A stretch of DNA of 6,347 nucleotides from an uncultured Oscillospiraceae bacterium (GCA_910578965.1 CAJTSP010000144.1:1-6347), one strand, 5' to 3'. Shown: positions 1 through 6,300, counted from the first letter of the stretch. The notes: generated by a model not told the origin, from the sequence alone. Program-made: numbers and translations.

Positions 1-827
1 ACCCAAAGGGCCACCGCCCCCAAAAATACGGCCAGCAGGGTCCACTCCCTGCGGCCCATCGGGGGCATGTCGTCCTCCAGCACCAGGGGGCTGTTGTCCC
101 GGATGCCGCGGCTCAGCAGCAGCCAGCCGGCGGCCAGCAGGCTGAGCATGATGGGCACGCCGATCTGCATCCATTGGCCGAAGCTGATGGTGATGCCGGC
201 CTGCTGCTGCATATAGCGCACCGCAATGAGGTTGGCGCCGGTGGCGATGGGGGTGGCCACCCCGCCAAAGGCCGGGCCCCAGGCCACCGCCATCATCAGC
301 ACCCGGCCCAGCCGGCGGTGATCCGGCCGGGCGCGGGTCTGCTCCACCACCGACAAAACGATGGGAAAGAGGATGGCCGCGCTGGCCACCTCGGTAACCC
401 ACATCGCCAGCGCCGCGCCGGCCAGCAGGATGCCCAGCACGAGCGCCCGGGGCCGCTTGCCAAAGGCGCGGAAGAGCAGCAGGGTAAGCACCCGGCCCAG
501 CGCCGTTTTTTGGAAAGCGGCCGAGAGTAGCAGCACCCCCAGAAAAAAGGCGAAAGTGCTGTCGCCAAAGCTGGCGGCGATCACCTCGGAAAAGCCCATC
601 AGCCCGGAAAACGGGATAACCGCCAGCACGACCAGCGCCGTGACCGCGATGGGGGCCAGCCCAAAGCACCAGCTTGCCACCGCAAAGGCCAGGATGGCCA
701 GGGCGCGCAGTCCCTCGGGCGAAAGGCCGCCCCAAGCGGCCGAAAGGGCGGGCGCGCCGGCAATGAGGCCGGCCATGGCCAGCAGCGCCAGGTAAAAGGC
801 GGCCGTGCGCACCCGGCCTGCGCTCAT
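1..827 (-). CDS. DASS/SLC13-type anion permease, C-terminus cut off by window edge
   Basis: Inner-membrane carrier of the divalent anion:sodium symporter (DASS, SLC13/CitT-like) type; such proteins move di- and tricarboxylates or sulfate. I translated 275 complete codons from the ATG at 827; the rest lies beyond base 1, and DASS proteins usually have roughly 450-500 residues. The protein is very hydrophobic, with about seven or eight membrane segments visible (near residues 9-28, 43-73, 88-106, 126-142, 147-162, 177-205, 222-238 and 262 onward). Family landmarks are MWVTEVASAAILFPI at 142-156, which aligns with the usual MWISNTATAAMMLPI, and GGVATPIATGANLIA at 188-202, which aligns with GG.GT..GTPPNL. 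The canonical SNT sodium-site triplet is replaced by Thr145-Glu146-Val147 and TPPN by TGAN, so ion coupling may differ. The start overlaps the stop of the upstream gene as ATGA, with a weak GGGGG ribosome binding site 7 bases upstream, which suggests translational coupling. A divergent relative in the wider ion-transporter superfamily is the main alternative. Confidence 0.85.
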   Translation of the reverse strand, partial: MSAGRVRTAAFYLALLAMAGLIAGAPALSAAWGGLSPEGLRALAILAFAVASWCFGLAPIAVTALVVLAVIPFSGLMGFSEVIAASFGDSTFAFFLGVLLLSAAFQKTALGRVLTLLLFRAFGKRPRALVLGILLAGAALAMWVTEVASAAILFPIVLSVVEQTRARPDHRRLGRVLMMAVAWGPAFGGVATPIATGANLIAVRYMQQQAGITISFGQWMQIGVPIMLSLLAAGWLLLSRGIRDNSPLVLEDDMPPMGRREWTLLAVFLGAVALW

Positions 828-1666
828 CCGGCCGCCCCCGGCAGCCGCACGGCGCGCAGCGCCTGCACGGTATCCGCCACCGACCCCTCTACCGGCAGCC
901 GCTCGATGCTGGACGCCGCCACAAAGCCGACGGCGGGGGTGTTGTTGCAGACATATTGCAGATCCTGTGCGGTGGCAATGGGGCCGCCGTGACACAGGGG
1001 TAGGATGTCCGGCCGGGCGGCAAGCCCGGCCGAGAGGATGGCGGCGGTTTTTTGGGCCGCGGCCTCGAGCGGGGCAACGGTTTTCACCCCGACCTCGCCC
1101 CCCGCGGTGAGCCCCACATGGGAAACCAGGATATCCACCCCGGCATCGGCCAGCATCCGAGCCTCCTCGGGGCAGTAGCAGTAGGCCATGGTAAAAAAGC
1201 CGAGCTGCGCGGCGGTTTGCAGCGCCTCTACCTCCCGGGGAAAGCCCAGGCCCACCTGCTCCAGTTCCGCCCGGATCGGCCCGCTGAGCTTGCCCACGGT
1301 GGGGAAATTGATCACGCCGCTGTAACCGATCTCGGCCAGCTCCTGCAAAAAGGACCGCATGTCCCGGGTAGGGTCCACCCCATAGATGCCTGCCACGACC
1401 GGGGTGTTTTTGACCGCGTTGAGGATCTGGGTGCGGCCCATCTCCCGCACGATGGCGTTGGCGTCCCCGATGGGCAGGTTGCCCGCAATGGAGGCGATGC
1501 CGTTCATCCGGTACAGGCCGGAGTTGTATACCACGATCGCGTCGGCGCCGGCCTTGTCCTCCACCCGGGCGATCAGGCCCGCGCCGGCGGCAGTTACAAT
1601 CACGGCCTGGCCCTTTGCAGCTTTTTTGCGCATGGCAGCCAGCACGGCTTGTTTTTCAAATCTCAT
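824..1666 (-). CDS. PEP-hydrolase-like TIM-barrel family protein
   Basis: Cytoplasmic protein of 280 residues belonging to the phosphoenolpyruvate hydrolase-like TIM-barrel family (the Pfam PEP_hydrolase type, earlier called TIM-barrel signal transduction protein). The family is related in fold to PEP mutase/isocitrate lyase enzymes; its physiological reaction is poorly defined. Conserved blocks run the full length: GADAIVVYNSGLYRMNG (40-56), LPIGDANAIVREMGR (64-78), TPVVAGIYGVDPTRDM (88-103), GYSGVINFPTVG (114-125), the EVEALQ region (145-150), HVGLTAGGEVG (183-193), LCHGGPIATAQD (224-235) and GFVAASSIERLPVE (247-260). Strand-end His183 and His226 and the YNSG and NFPTVG loops are likely active-site features (inference). 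ATG at 1666 is preferred over an adjacent TTG at 1669, because an AAGGGG ribosome binding site lies 7 bases before the ATG and only 4 before the TTG. It starts 33 bp after the Tm-1-like gene and its stop overlaps the permease start. In plants and fungi this domain is the C-terminal half of Tm-1-type proteins, so a joint function with its neighbour is likely. Confidence 0.94.
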   Translation of the reverse strand: MRFEKQAVLAAMRKKAAKGQAVIVTAAGAGLIARVEDKAGADAIVVYNSGLYRMNGIASIAGNLPIGDANAIVREMGRTQILNAVKNTPVVAGIYGVDPTRDMRSFLQELAEIGYSGVINFPTVGKLSGPIRAELEQVGLGFPREVEALQTAAQLGFFTMAYCYCPEEARMLADAGVDILVSHVGLTAGGEVGVKTVAPLEAAAQKTAAILSAGLAARPDILPLCHGGPIATAQDLQYVCNNTPAVGFVAASSIERLPVEGSVADTVQALRAVRLPGAAG

Positions 1667-1699
1667 CAAACTACCCCTTTCTTACAGTTTGCATCGCCC

Positions 1700-2917
1700 T
1701 CAGTAGGGGAGCCGGCCGATCATCTTCAGTAGCTGCCGCACGATCTCATCCGCAAAGGGCTCGTCGTTGATGTGCTCCTTGCGGATCCGCACCTGGACGT
1801 TGGCGGGCATTTTGTAATGCAGCTCGTTGATAAAGATGCGGTCGGCCTCCGGGTCCCAGAAAACCTTGCCGGGGGCGTTGACCGACGAGAAGCCGCCCTC
1901 CGGGATGATGACCACGGCCTTGCCCGGCTGGGCGTCCTGCATCCGCTCCACAAAGATTTCGCCCAGCCGCTTCATCTCCTCCTTGTTGGCCCGCATCTTG
2001 ACCGAGCTGGGGCTGTGGTAGTAGAGAGTACGGGCCTTTTGGGCGGGCAGCAGGGTATCCTCGGTGCTCAGGTTGACCATTTCCAGCGCCCCCGGCACCA
2101 CGATGCAGGGGATGCCCCGCTCGATGGCGCTGCGCAGCCGGCGCGGCCCCACCGCGTAGATGCCGCCGGCCACCTCGTCGGCCAGCTCGGTGGTGGTGAT
2201 GTCCAGCACGGCGCAAAAGTGGTTTTCGGCGATCATCTTTTCCATGATCTTGCCGCCCGAGGCGCCGCGGGCATGGAAGATCAGCACCTCGTAGCCCTGG
2301 GCCTGCAGCAGCCGGGTGCACCGCTCGACGCAGGGGGTAGTCACCCCAAAGCAACTGATGGCAATGGCCTTGCCGGTGCGCCGCTCCATGGGCGGGGTGT
2401 TGACCATCCCGTCCATAATAGCGGCGGCCTGCCGCAGGATATATTCGGTTAAAAAGTTCAGGTTTTGGATGTCCACTACCGGGTTAAGCAGCAAAACGTC
2501 CTCACCCTGCACATAGGGCAGGGTGTTGCCCGAGGCCATGGTGGTTACCACGATCTTGGGGACGCCCAGCGGCAGCTCGTGCATGGCGCTGCTGGCCATG
2601 GTAGTGCCGCCCGAGCCGCCCACCCCGATGATGCCGTTTAGCAGACCGTCCTCGTACAACTGCCGCACGATCCGCTTGAGGCCCTGCTCCATATAAGCCG
2701 ACGCCTCGGACCGCACTGCCGAACTGACGATCTTGTTGTAGTTTGCCCCCGCCACCTCAGCCTGGGTGATGTAGACCCCTGCGGGGCTGGGCTTTTTCAT
2801 GCCCATGTCGATGATGCGCACGGTATGGCCCAGCGCCTCGAGCTGCTGCTTGAGATACAGCGCCTCCTCGCTTTTGGTGTCCATGGTGGCGCAGAGCACG
2901 ATCGATCTTCCGCTCAT
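1700..2917 (-). CDS. Tm-1-like ATP-binding domain protein (UPF0261)
   Basis: Cytoplasmic protein of 405 residues in the UPF0261/Tm-1-like family, named after the N-terminal domain of the tomato tobamovirus-resistance protein Tm-1, which binds ATP. The bacterial role is unknown. The N-terminal lobe begins with CATMDTKSEEALYL (9-22), has IIDMG (35-39), and carries the glycine-rich nucleotide-binding-type stretch IIGVGGSGGTTMASS (96-110), then LPLGVPKIVVTTMASG (115-130) and NPVVDIQNLN (145-154). The second lobe has CFGVTTPCVE (189-198), FHARGASGGKIME (214-226), LDITTTELADEVAGG (238-252), PGALEMVN (275-282), FWDPEAD (353-359) and EHINDEPFAD (381-390). Length matches the family. The ATG at 2917 is chosen because a perfect AGGAGG lies 8 bases upstream (2926-2931). 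A longer reading frame to 3019 would overlap the permease and adds 34 low-complexity residues. It follows the TRAP permease by 28 bp. From memory, the usual FHATG and HNP...RTT blocks are altered here (FHARG; HSP at 301-303 and MRAN at 308-311), hinting at a divergent subgroup. Confidence 0.94.
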   Translation of the reverse strand: MSGRSIVLCATMDTKSEEALYLKQQLEALGHTVRIIDMGMKKPSPAGVYITQAEVAGANYNKIVSSAVRSEASAYMEQGLKRIVRQLYEDGLLNGIIGVGGSGGTTMASSAMHELPLGVPKIVVTTMASGNTLPYVQGEDVLLLNPVVDIQNLNFLTEYILRQAAAIMDGMVNTPPMERRTGKAIAISCFGVTTPCVERCTRLLQAQGYEVLIFHARGASGGKIMEKMIAENHFCAVLDITTTELADEVAGGIYAVGPRRLRSAIERGIPCIVVPGALEMVNLSTEDTLLPAQKARTLYYHSPSSVKMRANKEEMKRLGEIFVERMQDAQPGKAVVIIPEGGFSSVNAPGKVFWDPEADRIFINELHYKMPANVQVRIRKEHINDEPFADEIVRQLLKMIGRLPY

Positions 2918-2925
2918 GTCAACTC

Positions 2926-2931
2926 CCTCCT
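2926..2931 (-). promoter_or_regulatory. Ribosome binding site fixing the Tm-1-like start
   Basis: A perfect AGGAGG on the minus strand lies 8 bases before the ATG at 2917, inside the 28-bp gap after the TRAP permease stop. It decides in favour of this start over the upstream in-frame ATG at 3019, which lies within the permease gene. Confidence 0.85.
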
Positions 2932-2945
2932 GCCGCCGCGCCGGG

Positions 2946-4853
2946 TCAGGCCGCAGGGGGCTGTGCCGGCCTGCGCATGCCGCGCCGCTGGCTGAGGAGC
3001 AAAAAGGCAAAGCAGCCAAGGCCGATCACATCCAATACGCCCACCGGAAGCACGCAGCAGAGCGCGCCGGCCCAGGCCACCACCCGCTCGGTGAGGGTGA
3101 GCGGCTTTTGGAAGAAGTTTTCGCAGGCGCTGATAAAGCAGAACAAAAAGGTCACGACCATCAGCACCGCCCAGGCCCACTGCAGCGCAGTGCCCTGCAG
3201 CAAAAGCTCAGGCCGGTACAAAAACAGGAAGGGCAGCACAAAGCCCACAATGCCCAGCCGGACGGCGGTGGCGCAGGTTTTCATAAAGTCTGCCTTGGCC
3301 AGGCCGGACGCAACCAGGCAGCCGATGGCTACCGGCGGGGTGAGCGCGCTCATCTCGGCCAGGTAGAAAACAAACCAGTGGGCCACGATCATCGGCACGC
3401 CAAAGCTGATGAGGGCGGGCGCCCCCAGCAGGGCGGCCAGGATATAGGCCGAGCCGGAGGGCATGCCCATGCCAAAGAGCAGGCAGGTGATGGCAACCAC
3501 CACCGCCAGCAGGAACAGGTTGTTGCCCGCAATGGACAGCGCAAACTGGCTGATCTTGCTGCTCAGGCCGGTGGCGGTCATCATCTGCACCACCACGCCC
3601 ATGCAGGCCATAACCACCGCGATGCTGGCCACCGTTTTGCCGCCCGAGATCAATCCCGCAACCACCTTGCGGCCAAAATCGCGCACCGGATGCTCGGCAT
3701 GGTCCACAAACTCGAAAACAAAGCCCAGCCCGATCAGCACCAGGGTGGTAAGGAAGAGGGCACGCTGCGGGCTGATGCCCCGCACCATCAGAATCACCAG
3801 CATAATCAGCGGGATCACGAACAAAAGCAGCTTGGTCAACGCCTTTTTAAGGCTGCCGATCGTGTCGTCCTTTACCTTTTCGTCCCCTAACTTGCAGGCC
3901 TTGATGTAGACGCTGAGCGCAATGCCCAGGTAGTACAGGATGGCCGGCGTGATGCCCAGGAATACCAACTGCACATAGGGCACGCCGGTCCAGCTTGCGA
4001 TGATGAACGCGGCCGCGTTCATGACCGGGGGCAGGATCGCGCCGCCAGTGGAGGCCGCCGCCTCAACCGCTGCCGCAAACTCGGGCGGATAGCCGCGCTT
4101 TTTCATCAGGGGGATCGAGACCGCGCCGGTGAGGGTGATGTTGGCCGCCACCGACCCGGTGACCGAGCCGATCAGCCCGGAGGATATGACCGACACCTGC
4201 GCACCGCCCGAACGAATCTTGGTGGAGGCGGTCATTGCAACCCCCATCACGGCCTCCAGCGCCCCAAACGCGTCCATCATGCCGCCAAAGATGGTAAATA
4301 GCACGATGGTGTTGGCGCTGACCTGGGACAGCATGCCATAGACCCCGTCAAAGTTGGTGGTTACATAGGTGATCAGCCGGGGGAAGGAGAGCCCGCCATG
4401 GAAAAAGATGCCCGGCATATAGGGGCCGTAGTAGCCGTAGAGCAGCGCAATGACCGTGATGACCGGGATGATCTTGCCCCAGGAAAGGTAGGTGGCCGTC
4501 AGCACGATCAAAAGCAGCACAAGGCCGGAAAACACCTTGTCGGCGGGCTGCGCGCCCATAGCCATCTTGAAATCGTAGTAATGGATATGGATGTACGCGC
4601 CCACCGCCACCGTAGCGGCGATCAGCCCGGCCATTACCGCGGCCCGCGGGGTCGGCCGGCCTTTTTTGAACTTGACGGCCTGCAAAAATACGATCACCAG
4701 GGCAAACACCAGATGGATGTTGATGTGCTGCTCCTGGTAGACCAGGGTGTAATTGGCGGCTACCAGATGGTAAACGCTCATGAGGATGGCTACCAGGCAG
4801 GTAGCCTGATCCAGCCGTTGCTCCCATATGCTCCGGGTCGTTTCTTCTGTCAT
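2946..4853 (-). CDS. TRAP transporter fused permease (4TM/12TM type, TAXI-associated)
   Basis: Inner-membrane permease of 635 residues that fuses the small (DctQ-like) and large (DctM-like) TRAP subunits, the form that pairs with TAXI solute-binding proteins. TRAP systems are secondary transporters, usually driven by a sodium or proton gradient, and have no ATPase. The N-terminal quarter (about 15-140) holds the small-subunit-like helices. The large-subunit core follows, with LIGSVTGSVAANITLTG (227-243), a YPPEFAAAVEAAASTGGAIL stretch continuing into PPVMNAAAF (255-283), and a second half with LLFGMGMPSGSAYILAALL (458-476) and AEMSALTPPVAIG (499-511). These two repeats carry the substrate/ion-site signatures of the family. 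Two further hydrophobic segments occur near 556-577 and 591-620 before a short basic, proline-rich tail. Full length for the fused class, with no break. The ATG at 4853 has AAGGAG 5 bases upstream. The binding-protein gene lies 175 bp upstream, and that gap contains stem-loops that may lower permease expression relative to the binding protein. Confidence 0.97.
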   Translation of the reverse strand: MTEETTRSIWEQRLDQATCLVAILMSVYHLVAANYTLVYQEQHINIHLVFALVIVFLQAVKFKKGRPTPRAAVMAGLIAATVAVGAYIHIHYYDFKMAMGAQPADKVFSGLVLLLIVLTATYLSWGKIIPVITVIALLYGYYGPYMPGIFFHGGLSFPRLITYVTTNFDGVYGMLSQVSANTIVLFTIFGGMMDAFGALEAVMGVAMTASTKIRSGGAQVSVISSGLIGSVTGSVAANITLTGAVSIPLMKKRGYPPEFAAAVEAAASTGGAILPPVMNAAAFIIASWTGVPYVQLVFLGITPAILYYLGIALSVYIKACKLGDEKVKDDTIGSLKKALTKLLLFVIPLIMLVILMVRGISPQRALFLTTLVLIGLGFVFEFVDHAEHPVRDFGRKVVAGLISGGKTVASIAVVMACMGVVVQMMTATGLSSKISQFALSIAGNNLFLLAVVVAITCLLFGMGMPSGSAYILAALLGAPALISFGVPMIVAHWFVFYLAEMSALTPPVAIGCLVASGLAKADFMKTCATAVRLGIVGFVLPFLFLYRPELLLQGTALQWAWAVLMVVTFLFCFISACENFFQKPLTLTERVVAWAGALCCVLPVGVLDVIGLGCFAFLLLSQRRGMRRPAQPPAA

Positions 4854-4884
4854 AAAAGCTCCTTTCCTTTGCGCAGCCCGGCCG

Positions 4885-4913
4885 TCCCCGCGTCCCTTGC
4901 GGGGCCGCGGGGA
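4885..4913 (-). other. Stem-loop with GNRA-type tetraloop before the permease gene
   Basis: An 8-bp perfect outer stem (TCCCCGCG at 4906-4913 with CGCGGGGA at 4885-4892 on the minus strand) encloses a smaller CCC-GCAA-GGG hairpin (4894-4903) whose GCAA loop is of the stable GNRA type. There is no U-tract, so it is not a terminator. It lies about 20 bases upstream of the permease ribosome binding site and may act as an mRNA-stabilising or processing element at the 5' end of a permease transcript. Function is inferred. Confidence 0.4.
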
Positions 4914-4948
4914 ACAGCGCCGCTCCTATGGCCGCACCCCTTGCCTGC

Positions 4949-4983
4949 AAAAGGCGGAGGGCCGCAATCAAGGGCCCCCCGCC
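4949..4983 (-). terminator. Intrinsic terminator/attenuator-like hairpin between binding protein and permease genes
   Basis: Read on the minus strand, GGCGGGGGGCC (4973-4983) pairs over 11 bp, with one G-U pair, with GGCCCTCCGCC (4953-4963) around a 9-base loop. TTTT (4949-4952) follows at once. This is a strong GC-rich stem with a short U-tract, about 45 bases after the binding-protein stop codon. The cotranscribed permease begins 96 bases farther on, so partial termination or 3'-end protection of the binding-protein mRNA is more likely than a full stop. That would give more binding protein than permease, as is common for binding-protein-dependent transporters. Confidence 0.55.
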
Positions 4984-4999
4984 GGGCTCGCTCTGGTTT

Positions 5000-5021
5000 A
5001 AGGCCGACGCGCCGCGGCCTT
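5000..5021 (-). other. Stem-loop just after the binding-protein stop codon
   Basis: AAGGCCG (5015-5021 on the minus strand) pairs with CGGCCTT (5000-5006) around an 8-base loop, 7 bases after the TAA. In the direction of transcription it is followed by AAACC rather than a run of T, so it is not a terminator by itself. It is the first of three consecutive hairpins in this 175-bp gap and may protect the 3' end of the binding-protein message. Confidence 0.35.
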
Positions 5022-5028
5022 TTGTCCC

Positions 5029-6084
5029 TTATTCGCCGTAAACCTTGAAGCTGTCCTTCCAAAGGCCGGCTTCCTTGAGCGCACGGGCCGCGCCCGGGTG
5101 GAAGGGCACGCTCTCGACGCACACCTCGACGCAGACGCTCTCAAAGGCGTCAAAGTTGTTCGAGATGGCCCGCAGGTCGTCGATGTTTTCGAGCACGCAC
5201 TTGACGTACTGGTAAACGGTTTCCTCATCCACGTCGGCGTTGCAGATCAGCACCGCGCTGTTGGTGGCGGTGGTCACCTCGGCGCCCTCCGGGATGTTCT
5301 CATCGTTCTCGTGCGAGAGGGTGCTGTAGCTGACCCCCGCGTTCATTTCGTGGGCGGCCTCGCCGATGGCGGGGTCCATGTCCAGCACGCGGATCTTGTT
5401 GGTGGCCTCGAGCTCGATGATGCCAGAGATGGGGTTGCCGTTGGTCCAGGAACCAACAAAGGCGTCGATGCGGCCGTCCTTCAGGGCGCCGTAGCCCTCG
5501 CCCCAGGTGTAGTTCTCGATGGTGATGCTGTCGGTGAGGCCATAGGCGTCAAACACCATCTGCAGTACTGCCGCAGTAGAGGAGCCGACCGGGCTCAGGC
5601 CCACCCGCTTGCCGGCGAGGTCCTCATAGGTGTGGATGTCGGAGGACTCCAGCACCAGCATCGGCAGATTCCAGGTGGCAAAGCCGAACATCTGGCACAG
5701 ATGGGCCTCGTCCACCGGATGGTCAAAGGCGCCCCTGCCTGCAACCGCGTCGGCCAGGTCGACGGTGCCCGCATAGCCGGCCTGGATGTCGCCGGTCTCC
5801 AGCAGGTAAACGATCTCGGTGCCGCCGTTGGTGGTAACGGTGGACGCCTTGACACTGGTTTTTTGGTTTACTACCGAGGAGATCGCCTCAACCACCACGT
5901 TGTCGGCGCCGCCGGTGGAACCGGTACCCACGTTAAAAATACCGCCGGCCGCCGGGGCCGCCGGGGCGTCGCCCGTGCCAGTGCTTGCCGGAGCGCCTGC
6001 GGGGGTGCTTGCCGGGCTGCCGCCGCAGCCCGCCAGTGCCAGAACCATGCAGGCCGCCAGGATCCATGCCAGAACTTTTTTCAT
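5029..6084 (-). CDS. TAXI family TRAP transporter solute-binding lipoprotein
   Basis: Extracytoplasmic binding protein of 351 residues for the TRAP permease encoded downstream. A lipoprotein signal is clear: MKK start, hydrophobic core, and lipobox LAGC with the lipidated cysteine at residue 20. A Ser/Thr/Pro/Ala/Gly-rich flexible linker follows (21-48), typical of Gram-positive lipoproteins. The TAXI domain starts with FNVGTGSTGGADN (50-62), the hallmark glycine-rich motif, then TNGGTEIVYLLETGDIQAGY (85-104), ATWNLPMLVLESSDI (136-150), DLAGKRVGLSPVGSST (155-170), and ends with VPFHPGAARALKEAGLW (326-342), matching the conserved C-terminal HPGA...KE.G block. The TAXI members studied so far bind small organic anions such as glutamate or 2-oxoglutarate; the ligand here is unknown. 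The ATG at 6084 is chosen because AGGAGG lies 9 bases upstream (6094-6099) and the signal peptide begins there. The frame stays open upstream to a GTG at 6228, but that extension would bury the signal peptide. Promoter and structured leader lie directly upstream. Confidence 0.96.
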   Translation of the reverse strand: MKKVLAWILAACMVLALAGCGGSPASTPAGAPASTGTGDAPAAPAAGGIFNVGTGSTGGADNVVVEAISSVVNQKTSVKASTVTTNGGTEIVYLLETGDIQAGYAGTVDLADAVAGRGAFDHPVDEAHLCQMFGFATWNLPMLVLESSDIHTYEDLAGKRVGLSPVGSSTAAVLQMVFDAYGLTDSITIENYTWGEGYGALKDGRIDAFVGSWTNGNPISGIIELEATNKIRVLDMDPAIGEAAHEMNAGVSYSTLSHENDENIPEGAEVTTATNSAVLICNADVDEETVYQYVKCVLENIDDLRAISNNFDAFESVCVEVCVESVPFHPGAARALKEAGLWKDSFKVYGE

Positions 6085-6145
6085 GATTTGTTTCCTCCTG
6101 TCTCTCGGTTCATTCGTTGGGCCGGCCTTTTGGCACAGCCCTGCC

Positions 6146-6202
6146 GCGGCCTTTGCCGGCAGCTTCGCCCGCCGGGATTTCCCGGCCGCGCCGAAAGGCC
6201 GC
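6146..6202 (-). other. Structured 5' leader RNA element
   Basis: The predicted untranslated leader of the binding-protein mRNA can form a long stem in which GCGGCCTTT (6194-6202) pairs perfectly with AAAGGCCGC (6146-6154). It encloses a second hairpin, CCGGG-AAAT-CCCGG (6172-6185), and a possible CGGC/GCCG extension of the outer stem next to a 2-base bulge. The whole lies roughly 60 bases upstream of the start codon and contrasts with the AT-rich promoter region. It does not match any riboswitch class I recognise. It may be a stability element, an unrecognised regulatory leader, or simply a product of high GC. Confidence 0.4.
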
Positions 6203-6228
6203 TTCAAAACGATTTTCGGGTGATTCAC

Positions 6229-6257
6229 AGGGTACCAATTTCCGTTTCTTTTGTCAA
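6229..6257 (-). promoter_or_regulatory. Sigma-A/sigma-70-type promoter for the operon
   Basis: On the minus strand a perfect TTGACA -35 box (6252-6257) is followed by a 17-base spacer and TACCCT as -10 box (6229-6234). The -10 keeps the most conserved TA....T positions but is weak in the middle. It lies in an AT-rich island upstream of the binding-protein gene, where an operon promoter is expected. The predicted transcription start is near 6222, giving a leader of about 138 nt. The weak -10 would fit activator-dependent or modest basal expression (inference). No better promoter was found between here and the start codon. Confidence 0.6.
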
Positions 6258-6300
6258 ATCATACAAATAATGGCATTTCAAAGCGGAATTTTATGACAAA
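6250..6300. promoter_or_regulatory. Possible operator: widely spaced inverted repeat over the -35 region
   Basis: A perfect 7-base inverted repeat, TTTGTCA at 6250-6256 and TGACAAA at 6294-6300, has centres about 44 bp apart, close to four helical turns. One arm overlaps the -35 box of the predicted promoter. This is what one might expect for a regulator bound as two dimers or looping DNA, but arms this short in AT-rich DNA can also arise by chance. No regulator gene is present in the window. Confidence 0.25.

Noticed and set aside
1667..1669. TTG as start of the TIM-barrel protein
   Set aside because: The adjacent ATG has a better distance (7 bases) from the AAGGGG ribosome binding site; the difference is only one residue.
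2918..3019. Upstream in-frame start for the Tm-1-like protein
   Set aside because: It would overlap the permease C-terminus and add 34 unconserved residues, while the ATG at 2917 has a perfect AGGAGG and begins at the conserved family N-terminus.
2799..3890. Long plus-strand open frame (363 codons) opposite the TRAP permease and Tm-1-like genes
   Set aside because: Low-complexity His/Gln/Ala-rich product spanning two well-supported genes on the other strand; an antisense shadow.
4998..5228. Small overlapping open frames around the TAXI C-terminus and the gap after it
   Set aside because: Arg/Ser/Pro-rich out-of-frame translations without ribosome binding sites; typical GC-rich shadows.
6085..6228. 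GTG at 6228 as a start giving a 399-residue TAXI protein
   Set aside because: It falls at or upstream of the predicted transcription start and would place 48 residues before a perfect lipoprotein signal peptide. The ATG at 6084 has a strong ribosome binding site.
5098..6270. Long plus-strand open frame (390 codons) opposite the TAXI gene
   Set aside because: The translation is rich in His, Val, Gly and Ala with no recognisable domain. It is the antisense of a clear TAXI protein and arises from high GC at third codon positions.
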